A stretch of DNA of 64,000 nucleotides. Source: a virus. The position numbers and the translations under genes were made by a program. Position 1 is the first letter of the stretch. Every line of letters begins with the position of its first letter. This document shows, piece after piece, positions 55,396 through 63,237 of this stretch. A model generated the notes under the pieces. That model was given only the letters and a program-made list of their open reading frames with translations, did no database searches and was not told the origin of the DNA. The stretch lies in the IMG/VR virus record IMGVR_UViG_3300032315_000774, positions 1-64,000 of that record; one strand, given 5' to 3'.

Positions 55396-56082
55396 CTACG
55401 CTTTCACATGGAAGACGTTGGTGAACGCTTGATCGAGCGTATCTGCCAGACCGTGAACGTCTGATACGTGCATCCAACGTCCATACACACCTCGAAAGTG
55501 CGGAGAGTCGTCTGTGGTGAGCTGGATTTGAAGTTCTGAGTTCTTCGGTGTCGCTCCTCGAAGGAACGTCGCGTAAAGCACAGCTTTCCGCTTGTTCTCA
55601 CCGTAAACGACGAAGATGTAGAGATGGAACAGACCGACGAGGTACATCGGCGAGAAGGTCCGAGCTGTCGAACGGGTCTCCTCGTGCACGGTCAAGTGCA
55701 CCTGACGCTCACGCTCGGCGAACACTTCGATGATCTTCTTCATCTCTCGGCGGCGCGCGCCGAACCCGGCCATGTCCTCGTCCGACGGCCGCGTCGTCAC
55801 GTTGTAGCCCCAGCCTCCCGCGTACAGTCGCGACGAAGTGTCTCCGAGCAGTCGCGTCGAGGTGTCGTCGACTGGGAGCTTCATCAGCTCAGGTTGAGCA
55901 GCTTCGGACAGATCGTAGAGCAGCGTCCACGTGGGCATCAGCAACGCGTGAGGTACGAACAAGCCGTCACCTGCGTCTTGACCGTCTCTCCACGCGTTGA
56001 GCGTGTACTCGTTCCACGTGTCGGTCGTGGGAGTGCGGTCGCGGAAATCCTTCAGAAGCTGTTGGAAGTGAGCGTTGGTCAT
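55396..56082 (-). CDS. Hypothetical protein (228 aa)
   Basis: MTNAHFQQLLKDFRDRTPTT opens; a helical middle (RREMKKIIEVFAERERQVHL) and a beta C-terminus (SPMYLVGLFHLYIFVVYGEN; DSPHFRGVYGRWMHVSDVHG) follow. Many aromatic residues. No family recognised. Confidence 0.6.
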   Translation of the reverse strand: MTNAHFQQLLKDFRDRTPTTDTWNEYTLNAWRDGQDAGDGLFVPHALLMPTWTLLYDLSEAAQPELMKLPVDDTSTRLLGDTSSRLYAGGWGYNVTTRPSDEDMAGFGARRREMKKIIEVFAERERQVHLTVHEETRSTARTFSPMYLVGLFHLYIFVVYGENKRKAVLYATFLRGATPKNSELQIQLTTDDSPHFRGVYGRWMHVSDVHGLADTLDQAFTNVFHVKA

Positions 56083-56087
56083 GCCCA

Positions 56088-56115
56088 GACACTAGCGCGA
56101 AGCATGCGCTGTGTC
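56088..56115 (-). terminator. Hairpin with bulge
   Basis: GACAC-T-AGCGC pairs with GCGCT-GTGTC around GAAGCAT, between the MazG-like gene and the ATG at 56082. Confidence 0.5.
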
Positions 56116-56120
56116 GAACA

Positions 56121-56714
56121 TCAGCGCTTGTCGCCTGAGCCACCGAGCGCGTTGCGCGCCTGCCGATCGAGCAGCTTCTGCTTGTTGCGCGCTGCTACTT
56201 CATGCAGCGACACAGTACACGTCGACTGCACGAAGTAGAACGCGTGCTGCAGTAACTCGAACATCTGCATCCTTCGATCGCTGATGTCGCCACGCGCGTC
56301 GCGGATCGTCTTCTTGCTGAGCCCTGCGAGCTGCCTGGTGATCTTCCTCAGATCGAGGTGATCCTGCGTCGTGACGATGGTCTGCGTCAGTCTCGCGGCT
56401 TCTTCGATGTGCAGGAGCTGCACGAGCTGCGACATGTACCAGAGGCAGTCTCCTGCTTCTGCGATGACCGCATCGACAACTTCGTCCCAGCGACTACTGC
56501 GCACGTTCGCTTGAATGTGCACATCTTGAAGCTCGTGCAGCTCTTCGATGAGACCCAGCACCAGATACACCCACGAGGTGTCGACGTCACCCACCATCAC
56601 TTGCGGGTAGATGGCCGTCGTTGGCGTGAACTCGCGGTACGCCTTACCTTCAGGTGAGAGCCAGAACTGGTAGAACGATACACGTTTCGTCTCTACTAGT
56701 TGAGTTACGCTCAT
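56121..56714 (-). CDS. MazG-like NTP pyrophosphohydrolase
   Basis: 197 aa from ATG at 56714. LGLIEELHELQDVHIQANVR gives the ExxE motif and VIAEAGDCLWYMSQLVQL the ExxD motif of the all-alpha NTP pyrophosphatase superfamily. Phage MazG proteins adjust nucleotide or alarmone pools. A C-terminal helical extension is present. Confidence 0.78.
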   Translation of the reverse strand: MSVTQLVETKRVSFYQFWLSPEGKAYREFTPTTAIYPQVMVGDVDTSWVYLVLGLIEELHELQDVHIQANVRSSRWDEVVDAVIAEAGDCLWYMSQLVQLLHIEEAARLTQTIVTTQDHLDLRKITRQLAGLSKKTIRDARGDISDRRMQMFELLQHAFYFVQSTCTVSLHEVAARNKQKLLDRQARNALGGSGDKR

Positions 56715-56905
56715 GTCTTCTGCTCCTTCGCGCATTTGCCTTTGAGGCACACCCAGCGCCCATCAGCATCTTTCGTCCAGCCTGCACGTTGACCTGGCTT
56801 CTTGCTGCCGCCAGCTTCGCCACCTTGACCTGTAGACGGCTCGTAGAAGCGCCGAAGTTTCTTGCAGACCGGACAGCGGTGCCGCAGCGCCTTGTTGTTT
56901 CGCAT
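56711..56905 (-). CDS. Small zinc-ribbon-like basic protein (64 aa)
   Basis: ATG at 56905 (MRNNKALRHRCPVCKKLRRF). CPVC and VCLKGKC give four cysteines; Gly/Lys-rich between. The stop overlaps the next ATG. A strong hairpin precedes the gene. Confidence 0.6.
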   Translation of the reverse strand: MRNNKALRHRCPVCKKLRRFYEPSTGQGGEAGGSKKPGQRAGWTKDADGRWVCLKGKCAKEQKT

Positions 56906-56917
56906 GGCTGTAAAGCC

Positions 56918-56950
56918 GAAGGGCGCTCGGTTCTTCGCCGAACGCCCTTC
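56918..56950 (-). terminator. Hairpin, 12-13-bp stem
   Basis: GAAGGGCGCTCGG and CCGAACGCCCTTC pair with one mismatch around TTCTTCG, 4 bp after the stop of the acidic-tail gene; a short T-run (CTTT) follows on the coding strand. Confidence 0.65.
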
Positions 56951-56954
56951 AAGC

Positions 56955-57308
56955 TCACTCGTCTTCGTCGTCCGAGTCCTCGTCGTCCTCGTCGTCTTCG
57001 TCGTCCTCGTCTTCGTCGTCTTCGTCCTCGTCTTCGAAGTCGTCGTCATCGACGTCGAGATCGTCGAGGTCGTCCTCGTCGTCCTCGTCCTTGTCCTCGG
57101 GGTCCTTGCCGGAGCCGAAAGGGACCTTGGGGCGGAGCATCACGCTCTCGGGCGTGGTCTCCGTCGCGGCGAAGCGCTCGATGACGAACGACTCGGGGAT
57201 GTGCTGGCCCGTCGTCTCGGCCGCGATGGCGCGGATCTGCGCGTCGGTGGCGTCTGCTTCGATCGTGTGCTCGTAGAGACGCCCGTCGAGTGTGATGCTC
57301 AGTCTCAT
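56955..57308 (-). CDS. Protein with acidic low-complexity tail (117 aa)
   Basis: N-terminal 70 residues are beta/alpha (MRLSITLDGRLYEHTIEADA, ESFVIERFAATETTPESVML). Residues about 72-117 are nearly all Asp/Glu, coded by GAC/GAG/GAT runs with short tandem repeats. Such tails mimic DNA or bind basic proteins; DNA mimicry is a known anti-restriction strategy, but here it is a guess. Confidence 0.65.
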   Translation of the reverse strand: MRLSITLDGRLYEHTIEADATDAQIRAIAAETTGQHIPESFVIERFAATETTPESVMLRPKVPFGSGKDPEDKDEDDEDDLDDLDVDDDDFEDEDEDDEDEDDEDDEDDEDSDDEDE

Positions 57309-57652
57309 GTGTGCTCCTTCTTCTTGCCACGTGCTCGAAGTTCATCGAGCCATGACGTAGGCAAGACGTCCCTTACGACAGAACTCCAGGCGTCGTCAAA
57401 CGTCACCACGTACTGCTCGATGTGGCGACCGAACGCGATGTCGAGTGCTTCGAACGTCTCCAGGTCGATGGAACTCGGCACCGCACGTCCAGACCACGGA
57501 TGCAGATGCGCGACCGCGATCGACTGGTCACGCCGCGCCCACAGCTCGTCGAAGAACGTGCGCGAGTCGGGGATGTACGTCGACGTCGCGTCCGCTGGCT
57601 CGTGCCAGTAGACGGGCGCTCCGTCGACGAGGATGACCGCCAGCTCTCTCAC
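57305..57652 (-). CDS. JAB/MPN-like protein (115 aa)
   Basis: GTG start overlapping TGA. AVAHLHPWSGRAVPSSIDLE holds HxHP...S..D, the JAMM core, with WHEPADAT upstream as a possible Glu. Short for a full JAB domain. The second JAB-type protein of the window, 2 kb from the E1-like gene. Confidence 0.6.
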   Translation of the reverse strand: MRELAVILVDGAPVYWHEPADATSTYIPDSRTFFDELWARRDQSIAVAHLHPWSGRAVPSSIDLETFEALDIAFGRHIEQYVVTFDDAWSSVVRDVLPTSWLDELRARGKKKEHT

Positions 57653-58320
57653 GTGAGCAGCTTCTTCAGCGCGGCGACCGCTGCCGTCAGCGCAGGGCTG
57701 GTCAGCGGAGTCTCACACGCGACCGACAGCGACACGAGGTGCGTACGAGGGAAGTTCGACAGCATCTCCCTCTTCGAGACCATGTGAACTTCCACCACGA
57801 ATACGCCCTGTGTCGACTTGAGGACGGAACTCTTGAGCGCCTTGAGTTCGCTGAAGTCCTTTTGCTGAAGGACGAGCATCGCCCCGAACTCGGAGCAGTA
57901 CACCCAGTTGTCCGGATCGACGAACACGTACAGCTGCTGCTGCTTCGGCTGCGTCGACCAGTGCGTGAAGACCGTGACCGAAGGGCCTGTGCCGTACGTG
58001 ACCTGCTGGAAGCCGCCACGCGGCCCGAACTGCACGTCGGAAGGAGCGCCGAACTTCTGCTCCAGCTCGAACGGCGTGACGAACTCGCGGACGAGCCCGA
58101 ACTGCATCTTGCCGCTCGGTAGCGTCGTGTGCATCGGCTCGACCTTGCCGAGGTGCATCAGCGACTCGTAGCCCTCCATCTCGACCAAGATCGGGTAGCC
58201 CCAGCCGACGACCACGCGCGCGTTCTTGTCTTCGACCACCGACTGCCACGGCCCGAGGATCTTCTTCTCCTGCAGCTCGTTGATCTCGTCGTGCTCTGCC
58301 TTCATGTCCCGCTTGCTCAT
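57649..58320 (-). CDS. Hypothetical protein (223 aa)
   Basis: MSKRDMKAEHDEINELQEKK begins with a charged helix; then beta-rich (NARVVVGWGYPILVEMEGYE; GPSVTVFTHWSTQPKQQQLY). No family recognised. Confidence 0.62.
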   Translation of the reverse strand: MSKRDMKAEHDEINELQEKKILGPWQSVVEDKNARVVVGWGYPILVEMEGYESLMHLGKVEPMHTTLPSGKMQFGLVREFVTPFELEQKFGAPSDVQFGPRGGFQQVTYGTGPSVTVFTHWSTQPKQQQLYVFVDPDNWVYCSEFGAMLVLQQKDFSELKALKSSVLKSTQGVFVVEVHMVSKREMLSNFPRTHLVSLSVACETPLTSPALTAAVAALKKLLT

Positions 58321-58329
58321 GATATTGTC

Positions 58330-58437
58330 TCACCCGTGCCGATAGATGACCAGACGTCCAAGGCGCTCGGCTTCGCGCACGACGGACGGCAGCGACTCCA
58401 GCGTCAGCCAGGTGTCGCCCTTCGTTCCTTCGTCTCA
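58330..58437 (-). other. In-frame extension of the next gene past TGA
   Basis: After TGA (58437-58435) the frame reads DEGTKGDTWLTLESLPSVVR, then EAERLGRLVIYRHG and stop at 58330, 9 nt before the next ATG. No start codon fits. This looks like the natural end of the upstream protein. Confidence 0.55.
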
Positions 58438-59229
58438 CTCCTCGGAGTGGTACTCCGCGCGCAGACAGATGCCAGAGTCGACGACTCGCAAGCGCTCGTC
58501 GACGACACATGCGAGGCGCTGCCCGTCGACGACGTAACGCACGTCGTACGTCTGCAGCTCGCGCTGACGCGTGATCGAGAGCAGCGACGATCGCGTCACG
58601 GCCAGCGCGAGGCGCGCACGACCTTCGACTGTCGTCGCGAGTCGAGCAGCCTCTTCTGCTGCACGACGGGCGCGTTCGCGTGCGTCTGCAGCTTCTTGCT
58701 CGCGACGCAAGCGCTCCTGGTACTCGCGCGCTGCACGCTCACGCGCTTCACACACGCGCGTCAGGTCAGCGTGTACGTCGCACAAGATCGGCCGCCCTGT
58801 GAACGCGCGCTGCTCCTCGTACGCTTGGCGTGCGATGTCTTCGTCGCCCACGAGCATCGCGGCGCCGAGGCACACGACGTCAGGTCCCCAGACCGTCAAC
58901 TGGACACGCGTGAACGGTAGAACGTCTTGCGCCAAGAACACGCGCGTCACGAACGACGAGCCGATCTTCTTCGATCGACGCGTCAGCGCATGCTCTGTGC
59001 GCACCGTGCTCCCGACGAGGTAGCCGTGACGTGTGCGAACTTTCGGAGTCTCCGCCTCGCCTTCGAGCACGGCACGACGAGCCGCCACCTTCCACGCGTA
59101 GAAGCCGTGTGTTGGTGGCGCGCGATCGACTGTAAACGCTGACGAGTCCGGCAAGAAGATGCTTGGGCCTCCGAACCACGGAGCGGTGACGATGCGAGGT
59201 TCAGTCGACAGTAGTTCTTGCCAGCTCAC
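58435..59229 (-). CDS. Hypothetical protein (264 aa), interrupted by in-frame TGA
   Basis: GTG at 59229 chosen for its GAGG at -8; an ATG at 59274 would overlap the HTH gene by 74 bp. EPRIVTAPWFGGPSIFLPDS, a coiled-coil (ARERAAREYQERLRREQEAA) and a C-terminal VVDGQRLACVVDERLRVVDS domain, whose end (TLESLPSVV) lies beyond the TGA. Unknown function. Confidence 0.62.
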   Translation of the reverse strand: MSWQELLSTEPRIVTAPWFGGPSIFLPDSSAFTVDRAPPTHGFYAWKVAARRAVLEGEAETPKVRTRHGYLVGSTVRTEHALTRRSKKIGSSFVTRVFLAQDVLPFTRVQLTVWGPDVVCLGAAMLVGDEDIARQAYEEQRAFTGRPILCDVHADLTRVCEARERAAREYQERLRREQEAADARERARRAAEEAARLATTVEGRARLALAVTRSSLLSITRQRELQTYDVRYVVDGQRLACVVDERLRVVDSGICLRAEYHSEE

Positions 59230-59530
59230 GACAGCCTCGTACCACAGATGCCAGGCCGACTCGAACATCTGCATCGAGCGGGAGGAGGTGCGCCCAGAAG
59301 GCGTCGATGATGGCGTCATCTGTCTGTTCCGAGTGTGCTTGAACGAAAGCCTTGAGACGAGGCATCAGCTCGCGCAATCGCCTGTAGAAGCTCGCACGCG
59401 AGATGTCGAGACGTGTTGCTGCCAACGAACGCACGTTCCCTGCGAGGGCCAACTGGACAAAGAACAAGTCCTCGTCCAGCTGGCCCCGAGAAGCGCGTGC
59501 GACAGCTTGCAGCGCTTCACCGTACGTCAT
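59201..59530 (-). CDS. HTH-type protein (109 aa)
   Basis: ATG at 59530 overlaps the upstream TGA. LAATRLDISRASFYRRLREL is a Fis/resolvase-like helix-turn-helix. Helical N- and C-terminal parts. Probably a DNA-binding regulator. Confidence 0.65.
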   Translation of the reverse strand: MTYGEALQAVARASRGQLDEDLFFVQLALAGNVRSLAATRLDISRASFYRRLRELMPRLKAFVQAHSEQTDDAIIDAFWAHLLPLDADVRVGLASVVRGCRELARTTVD

Positions 59531-61311
59531 GCGCGTGCCCACACCGGCAGCGGGAGCAGCTTCGTCGCGGCGATCTGCTGCGCGAGGTCTGCACGCACCG
59601 TGGTCGTGGTCGACGACATCGGCGCCGACTCCATGAGGCGAGCCAGCGTGCGAGGCAGCGCGTACGCGTCCTCGATCGATGCCTGCGTCAGCTCGAAGTA
59701 CGGCACACCCGTGACCTGCGCCGCGCTTCGCCAGTAGCTCGGAACGCCCTTCACGCGGACCACTGGCATGCACACCACCGGCACGCCCCACCGCGCCATC
59801 GCGCGCTCCCACTGATCACGCGAGAAGCCCTCTTCCTCGTCGCCGATGAGCATCATGACGACGTCACCGCTCGGTCGCGGCACGCCACAGAGCGCCCCGA
59901 AGATCGATGCGTGCGTCGTCCCACCGCTCACCGACAGACCCCGGAACGACAGCTCGATCTCCGCTGCGGACGGCCCGCGCAGCTCCACGATCCGCGCGGT
60001 CGTGTTGAACGCCACGACCGTCACCTTGTCGAGAGGCAACGCCGTCAGGATGCGCCGAAGCGTTTGCTTCGCGACCTCGATGGCGTTCTGCATGCTCGGC
60101 GAGATGTCGAGCACCATCACCACGTGGAGGTCGTGCAGCGCCTTCTCCGTCACCGTTCGAGCTGCCGCCGACGCAGCGGCCTCCAGCTTCGCCTGGACGT
60201 CGCTCCGCGTGACCCGCGTGGCGATGTTCGCCGCCCGCATGTCCTCCGATGCCTTCAGCGCCGCCTCCCATGCCGTCTTCACGACGGGCACGTCGAGCAC
60301 GCCCAGCTCTTCGAGCGTCGGCGTCAGGATGACCAGCTCCTTCGGCGAGACCCCGCCCGCCTGGACCGCCGCGACCATCACGGCACGCGTCAGCTGCTCG
60401 CTCTTGAGCGCACCCGTGAGCTGCCGCCACGACGGCCGCTCCGTCTGGATGCGCTCGCACACCTGGCGCTCGGTCAGGTCGTGCCACGACGCCAGCTTGT
60501 CCCAGGCGACGCCCACGGCCACCGTGCGCATGCCGACTGCATCGGGCGACTGCTTCCAGCGCAGCGCCTTGTAGAACGCCTCAGAGCCCTTGTAGCGGCT
60601 CAGCGACGCCAACCGCATGATCGAGCGGCGGAAGCCCGCGCGCACGAGCCCGGCCAGCATGCGCGGGTTGTCCGTCCGGTAGTCGAGCCAGCGGTGGATC
60701 GCCGCGTCCCAGCGCCCCTTGGTGCTGAACCCGGCACGCCGGTTGATCTCGCGCACCTTCGGCGTCATCAACAGCGCGTGCACCTGGAGGAGCATGCGCG
60801 GGTTGAAGTCGCGGTCCTTCGCGAGCGTCAGGATCATCGCCTCACCGACCGCACGGAAGTCGTCGTCTCGAACCTTCTCCCCTGCCAGCTCGATCGTCTG
60901 ACCGCTGCGCTCCTGCACCAGCATGAACGCCGCGAGCGCGATCTTGAGGTCGCGGTGCTCCTGCGCGAACGCCCACGAAGCCCACTTCGCGGCGAACAGC
61001 TGGTCGAGCTTGTAGACCTCGTAGATCTGCGTGTACACACGCTCGGCCGTCGCCTCGTGCACGCCAGGCTCGACGATTGACGCGACGCGGCGTGCACCCT
61101 GCACGACGTGCTTGCCATCGTCAGAGAGCTTCCCGAGGCTCACGTGGCGCTTCTTCTGCGAGATGTCGAATACCTCGCCGTCGGACTTGATCTTGATGGG
61201 CTTCCAGACGCCGCCCACGTCGACGCCAGGGCGCCCGTGGTACGTGTGTTGGGTGTCGGCGATGAGCGAGCGGATGATGCGATCCGCTGCGCTGAGTGCT
61301 GCGTTCTCCAT
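59527..61311 (-). CDS. VWA-domain protein, TROVE/Ro60-like
   Basis: 594 aa from ATG at 61311. C-terminal VWA: VMVLDISPSMQ (DxSxS, about 399-403), SGGTTH (about 463) and IGDEE (about 489) complete the MIDAS site. The helical N-terminal 350 residues, with LAGLVRAGFRRSIMRLASLS and GSEAFYKALRWKQ, look like HEAT-type repeats as in TROVE (Ro60) proteins that bind structured RNAs. Ro60 homologues are linked to RNA quality control and ligases; RNA binding here is inference. Confidence 0.68.
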   Translation of the reverse strand: MENAALSAADRIIRSLIADTQHTYHGRPGVDVGGVWKPIKIKSDGEVFDISQKKRHVSLGKLSDDGKHVVQGARRVASIVEPGVHEATAERVYTQIYEVYKLDQLFAAKWASWAFAQEHRDLKIALAAFMLVQERSGQTIELAGEKVRDDDFRAVGEAMILTLAKDRDFNPRMLLQVHALLMTPKVREINRRAGFSTKGRWDAAIHRWLDYRTDNPRMLAGLVRAGFRRSIMRLASLSRYKGSEAFYKALRWKQSPDAVGMRTVAVGVAWDKLASWHDLTERQVCERIQTERPSWRQLTGALKSEQLTRAVMVAAVQAGGVSPKELVILTPTLEELGVLDVPVVKTAWEAALKASEDMRAANIATRVTRSDVQAKLEAAASAAARTVTEKALHDLHVVMVLDISPSMQNAIEVAKQTLRRILTALPLDKVTVVAFNTTARIVELRGPSAAEIELSFRGLSVSGGTTHASIFGALCGVPRPSGDVVMMLIGDEEEGFSRDQWERAMARWGVPVVCMPVVRVKGVPSYWRSAAQVTGVPYFELTQASIEDAYALPRTLARLMESAPMSSTTTTVRADLAQQIAATKLLPLPVWARA

Positions 61312-61352
61312 GCCGCAGTCTCTACGTGAGACGCTTGCTGCCGTCAACACTA

Positions 61353-61384
61353 CCGATACAAGAACATCATGCTTGATGTATCGG
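61353..61384 (-). terminator. Hairpin, 8-bp stem
   Basis: CCGATACA and TGTATCGG pair around a 16-nt loop at the end of the 112-aa gene. Confidence 0.45.
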
Positions 61385-61705
61385 AATCGCCACCTCGGAC
61401 TCCCGTGCAGCTTCGTCCGCCCATGCCTTCATCGCTTCAACCGTTCGCTTGTCGAGGCCAGGAAATCCAACCTCCAGAATGACGCACGCCATGCCGCAGA
61501 AGAACATGTACGCTTCGGTCATGTCTTGCGACGCCATCGGGTCTTTGGGAGTCGCCTGAAGAGCCAGCCGCGCTGCTAACACGCGCCCCGCTGTGGCGTA
61601 GAACTCTTGCTCGATGTCCGTCGCCATGTGCCCGAGCTTCTGTCGGAGCGCGTCTCGCTCTTGTCGGAGCTGTTCAAGTTCGGTCCGAAGTTCTTGCTCG
61701 GTCAT
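61367..61705 (-). CDS. Hypothetical protein (112 aa)
   Basis: Coiled-coil N-terminus (MTEQELRTELEQLRQERDAL), then helix MTEAYMFFCGMACVILEVGF that may be amphipathic or membrane associated. No family recognised. Confidence 0.62.
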   Translation of the reverse strand: MTEQELRTELEQLRQERDALRQKLGHMATDIEQEFYATAGRVLAARLALQATPKDPMASQDMTEAYMFFCGMACVILEVGFPGLDKRTVEAMKAWADEAARESEVAIPIHQA

Positions 61706-61714
61706 GTGCTTCTA

Positions 61715-62023
61715 CTAGCACAGCTCGACAGCCATCCGCACCAGCAGTCGCTTGTCGTCTGCACGCAAGAACAGCTGCGCTGCTTCCAGCGGCAAGTTGC
61801 AGGCGATACACCGCATCTGACCAGAAGCCGCATCGGGCTCGTACACATAGAACGTGTACATGTACTTCGGCTTTGCGACTGACGGCTCCGACAGCAGAGA
61901 GGGGGACTTCGGCGCTGGTTTGCAGGCTTCGTCGAGAAGCTGACGATGCTTCTTGATCGCGTCCAGTATGTTCGGGTCGTCGTAAGCGACTTGCGCCTTG
62001 AACGCCCACGCTGGCTTGCTCAT
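61715..62023 (-). CDS. Hypothetical protein (102 aa)
   Basis: MSKPAWAFKAQVAYDDPNIL, beta segment YMYTFYVYEPDAASGQMRCI, CNLP and helical end. Its CIAC pair could bind metal. It overlaps the next gene by 4 bp. Confidence 0.6.
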   Translation of the reverse strand: MSKPAWAFKAQVAYDDPNILDAIKKHRQLLDEACKPAPKSPSLLSEPSVAKPKYMYTFYVYEPDAASGQMRCIACNLPLEAAQLFLRADDKRLLVRMAVELC

Positions 62024-62631
62024 CGCGTTCGAACTCCTGACGCCACGATCTCCTGCTTGTACAGCGTACTATACTCAACGTGCATCGCGCCTGATTGAAA
62101 ATCAGTAAAGAGACCACAGGTGTGCACCAGCAGCCACCAGTTCTGGTCGCAGGCTTTGCTCCAGCGCTCTGTCATAGCTACCAGCTCTTCGTCGGTGAAG
62201 ATCCGATCGTCAATACGCCGGACTGTCGTTTCTTCCCAGTGCGCAAGGTTCACAACGACTGCTTGTCCTGCGAAAGCAGAACTGGTGCTGATGTGCTTGT
62301 ACCAAGGCTCGATCGTCTTCGTGACGTTGCGGACGTACGAAGTGTCGTTGTTGACCGTCGGATCGCGCATAGCCTCTAGCTTGCGTCGAGGAATCGGTGC
62401 GCCTCCGTATCGGATCGTCCACCCGCCGTAGTAGTACGGACAGTTCAGCTTCGCGGTATCAGCAGGAAGAACTGGAACCGGCGAAGGCATCGCGAGGTCA
62501 GGGATGTAGCGAGCGTACTCGTCGGCGAACGCTTGTGCGTTCGCCTGCAGCTCCAGCCACACACGGTGTGCCTCTTCTGCTCGGGCGAACACACCGAAGA
62601 ACTTTGCGTCAGGATCGATCTTGATCTGCAT
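62020..62631 (-). CDS. Hypothetical protein (203 aa)
   Basis: MQIKIDPDAKFFGVFARAEE starts; later YYYGGWTIRYGGAPIPRRKL and a region with LAHWEETTVRRIDDRIFTDE. Likely the first gene transcribed after the tRNA cluster. No family recognised. Confidence 0.62.
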   Translation of the reverse strand: MQIKIDPDAKFFGVFARAEEAHRVWLELQANAQAFADEYARYIPDLAMPSPVPVLPADTAKLNCPYYYGGWTIRYGGAPIPRRKLEAMRDPTVNNDTSYVRNVTKTIEPWYKHISTSSAFAGQAVVVNLAHWEETTVRRIDDRIFTDEELVAMTERWSKACDQNWWLLVHTCGLFTDFQSGAMHVEYSTLYKQEIVASGVRTR

Positions 62632-62814
62632 GATCCGACTTTACCTTACCGACGAGGAAAAGTCTCACGCACTCGGATCAACATGCGAAGGCAGTCACAG
62701 CGTGCCACAAGAGAGACCCCTGCTCCTCGGAGCCGCACCCTGTGTCCATCAGTCTAGCCTTGTACACTCCTATGCTGGCTTCACAGGAGCAAGAACACGA
62801 AGACGGTCATTCTA
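62632..62814. other. Intergenic leader between tRNA cluster and protein genes
   Basis: 183 bp with no convincing frame. On the minus strand TGTGGCACGCTGTGACTG resembles the start-associated core only partly. A small GCTCC-TC-GGAGC hairpin lies near 62735. It probably holds the terminator of the tRNA transcript or a promoter. Confidence 0.4.
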
Positions 62815-62888
62815 TGCTCGGAGAGGGATTCGAACCCCCAACAACTAGATCCTGAATCTAGCGCGACTACCAGTTGCGCCACCCGAGC
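62815..62888 (-). tRNA. tRNA-Leu (CAG)
   Basis: Acceptor GCTCGGG, anticodon stem CTAGA/TCTAG with loop TTCAGGA (CAG), T-loop TTCGAAT. The variable arm is short for a bacterial Leu tRNA. Confidence 0.82.
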
Positions 62889-62892
62889 GATG

Positions 62893-62966
62893 TGCTCACG
62901 AAGAGATTCGAACTCTTACAATGCGGTGTTTGAAGCCGCCACGTCTACCAGTTGCGTCACGTGAGC
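62893..62966 (-). tRNA. tRNA-Leu (CAA)
   Basis: Acceptor GCTCACG/CGTGAGC, anticodon loop TTCAAAC (CAA) with a C-A mismatch closing the loop, T-loop TTCGAAT. Short variable arm. Confidence 0.78.
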
Positions 62967-62968
62967 GA

Positions 62969-63042
62969 TGCCTAGGAGAGGATTCGAACCTCCACGTTAC
63001 AGACCCTCAGTCTGCTGCGTCTACCAGTTGCGCCACCTAGGC
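62969..63042 (-). tRNA. tRNA-Leu (GAG)
   Basis: Acceptor GCCTAGG/CCTAGGC, anticodon stem GCAGA/TCTGT with loop CTGAGGG (GAG), T-loop TTCGAAT. Confidence 0.8.
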
Positions 63043-63045
63043 AAC

Positions 63046-63069
63046 CTCACAGCGAGCGCTCGCTGTGAG
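63046..63069 (-). terminator. 24-bp perfect palindrome
   Basis: CTCACAGCGAGC is followed at once by its reverse complement, forming a 12-bp cruciform or hairpin between the Leu tRNAs and a 170-bp spacer. Confidence 0.6.
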
Positions 63070-63237
63070 TGACCGTGTGTGCAGTGTGCACTGCTCAGCG
63101 GCCAGGCGGTCTCCCCTGGCCTTGATGACGCGTCTCGAAGTACAGAGCTGGCGGACTGGATACCGCTCGGGTGTACTTGATCAACGTCATCGGTAGACAC
63201 GATGTGTTTCGGCCTTCTGGCCATCTTCAGTACCGAG
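63070..63237. other. Structured spacer within tRNA cluster
   Basis: About 168 bp without a tRNA. It holds inverted repeats CAGTG/CACTG and GGCCAGG/CCTGGCC. A minus-strand frame (MARRPKHIVSTDDVDQV) runs on into the Leu tRNA, so coding is doubtful. A small structured RNA is possible. Confidence 0.4.

Noticed and set aside
52637-59229. General recoding of TGA to an amino acid
   Set aside because: Most genes end in TGA overlapping the next ATG or GTG, and reading through would fuse dozens of genes. No tRNA with anticodon TCA was found.
59413-61080. 555-codon plus-strand frame opposite the VWA gene
   Set aside because: Arg/His/Leu repeats typical of antisense frames; the minus strand has a complete VWA motif set.
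62690-62712. Extra element TGTGGCACGCTGTGACTG in the tRNA leader
   Set aside because: Only the first eight bases match the core; no start codon at 11 nt.
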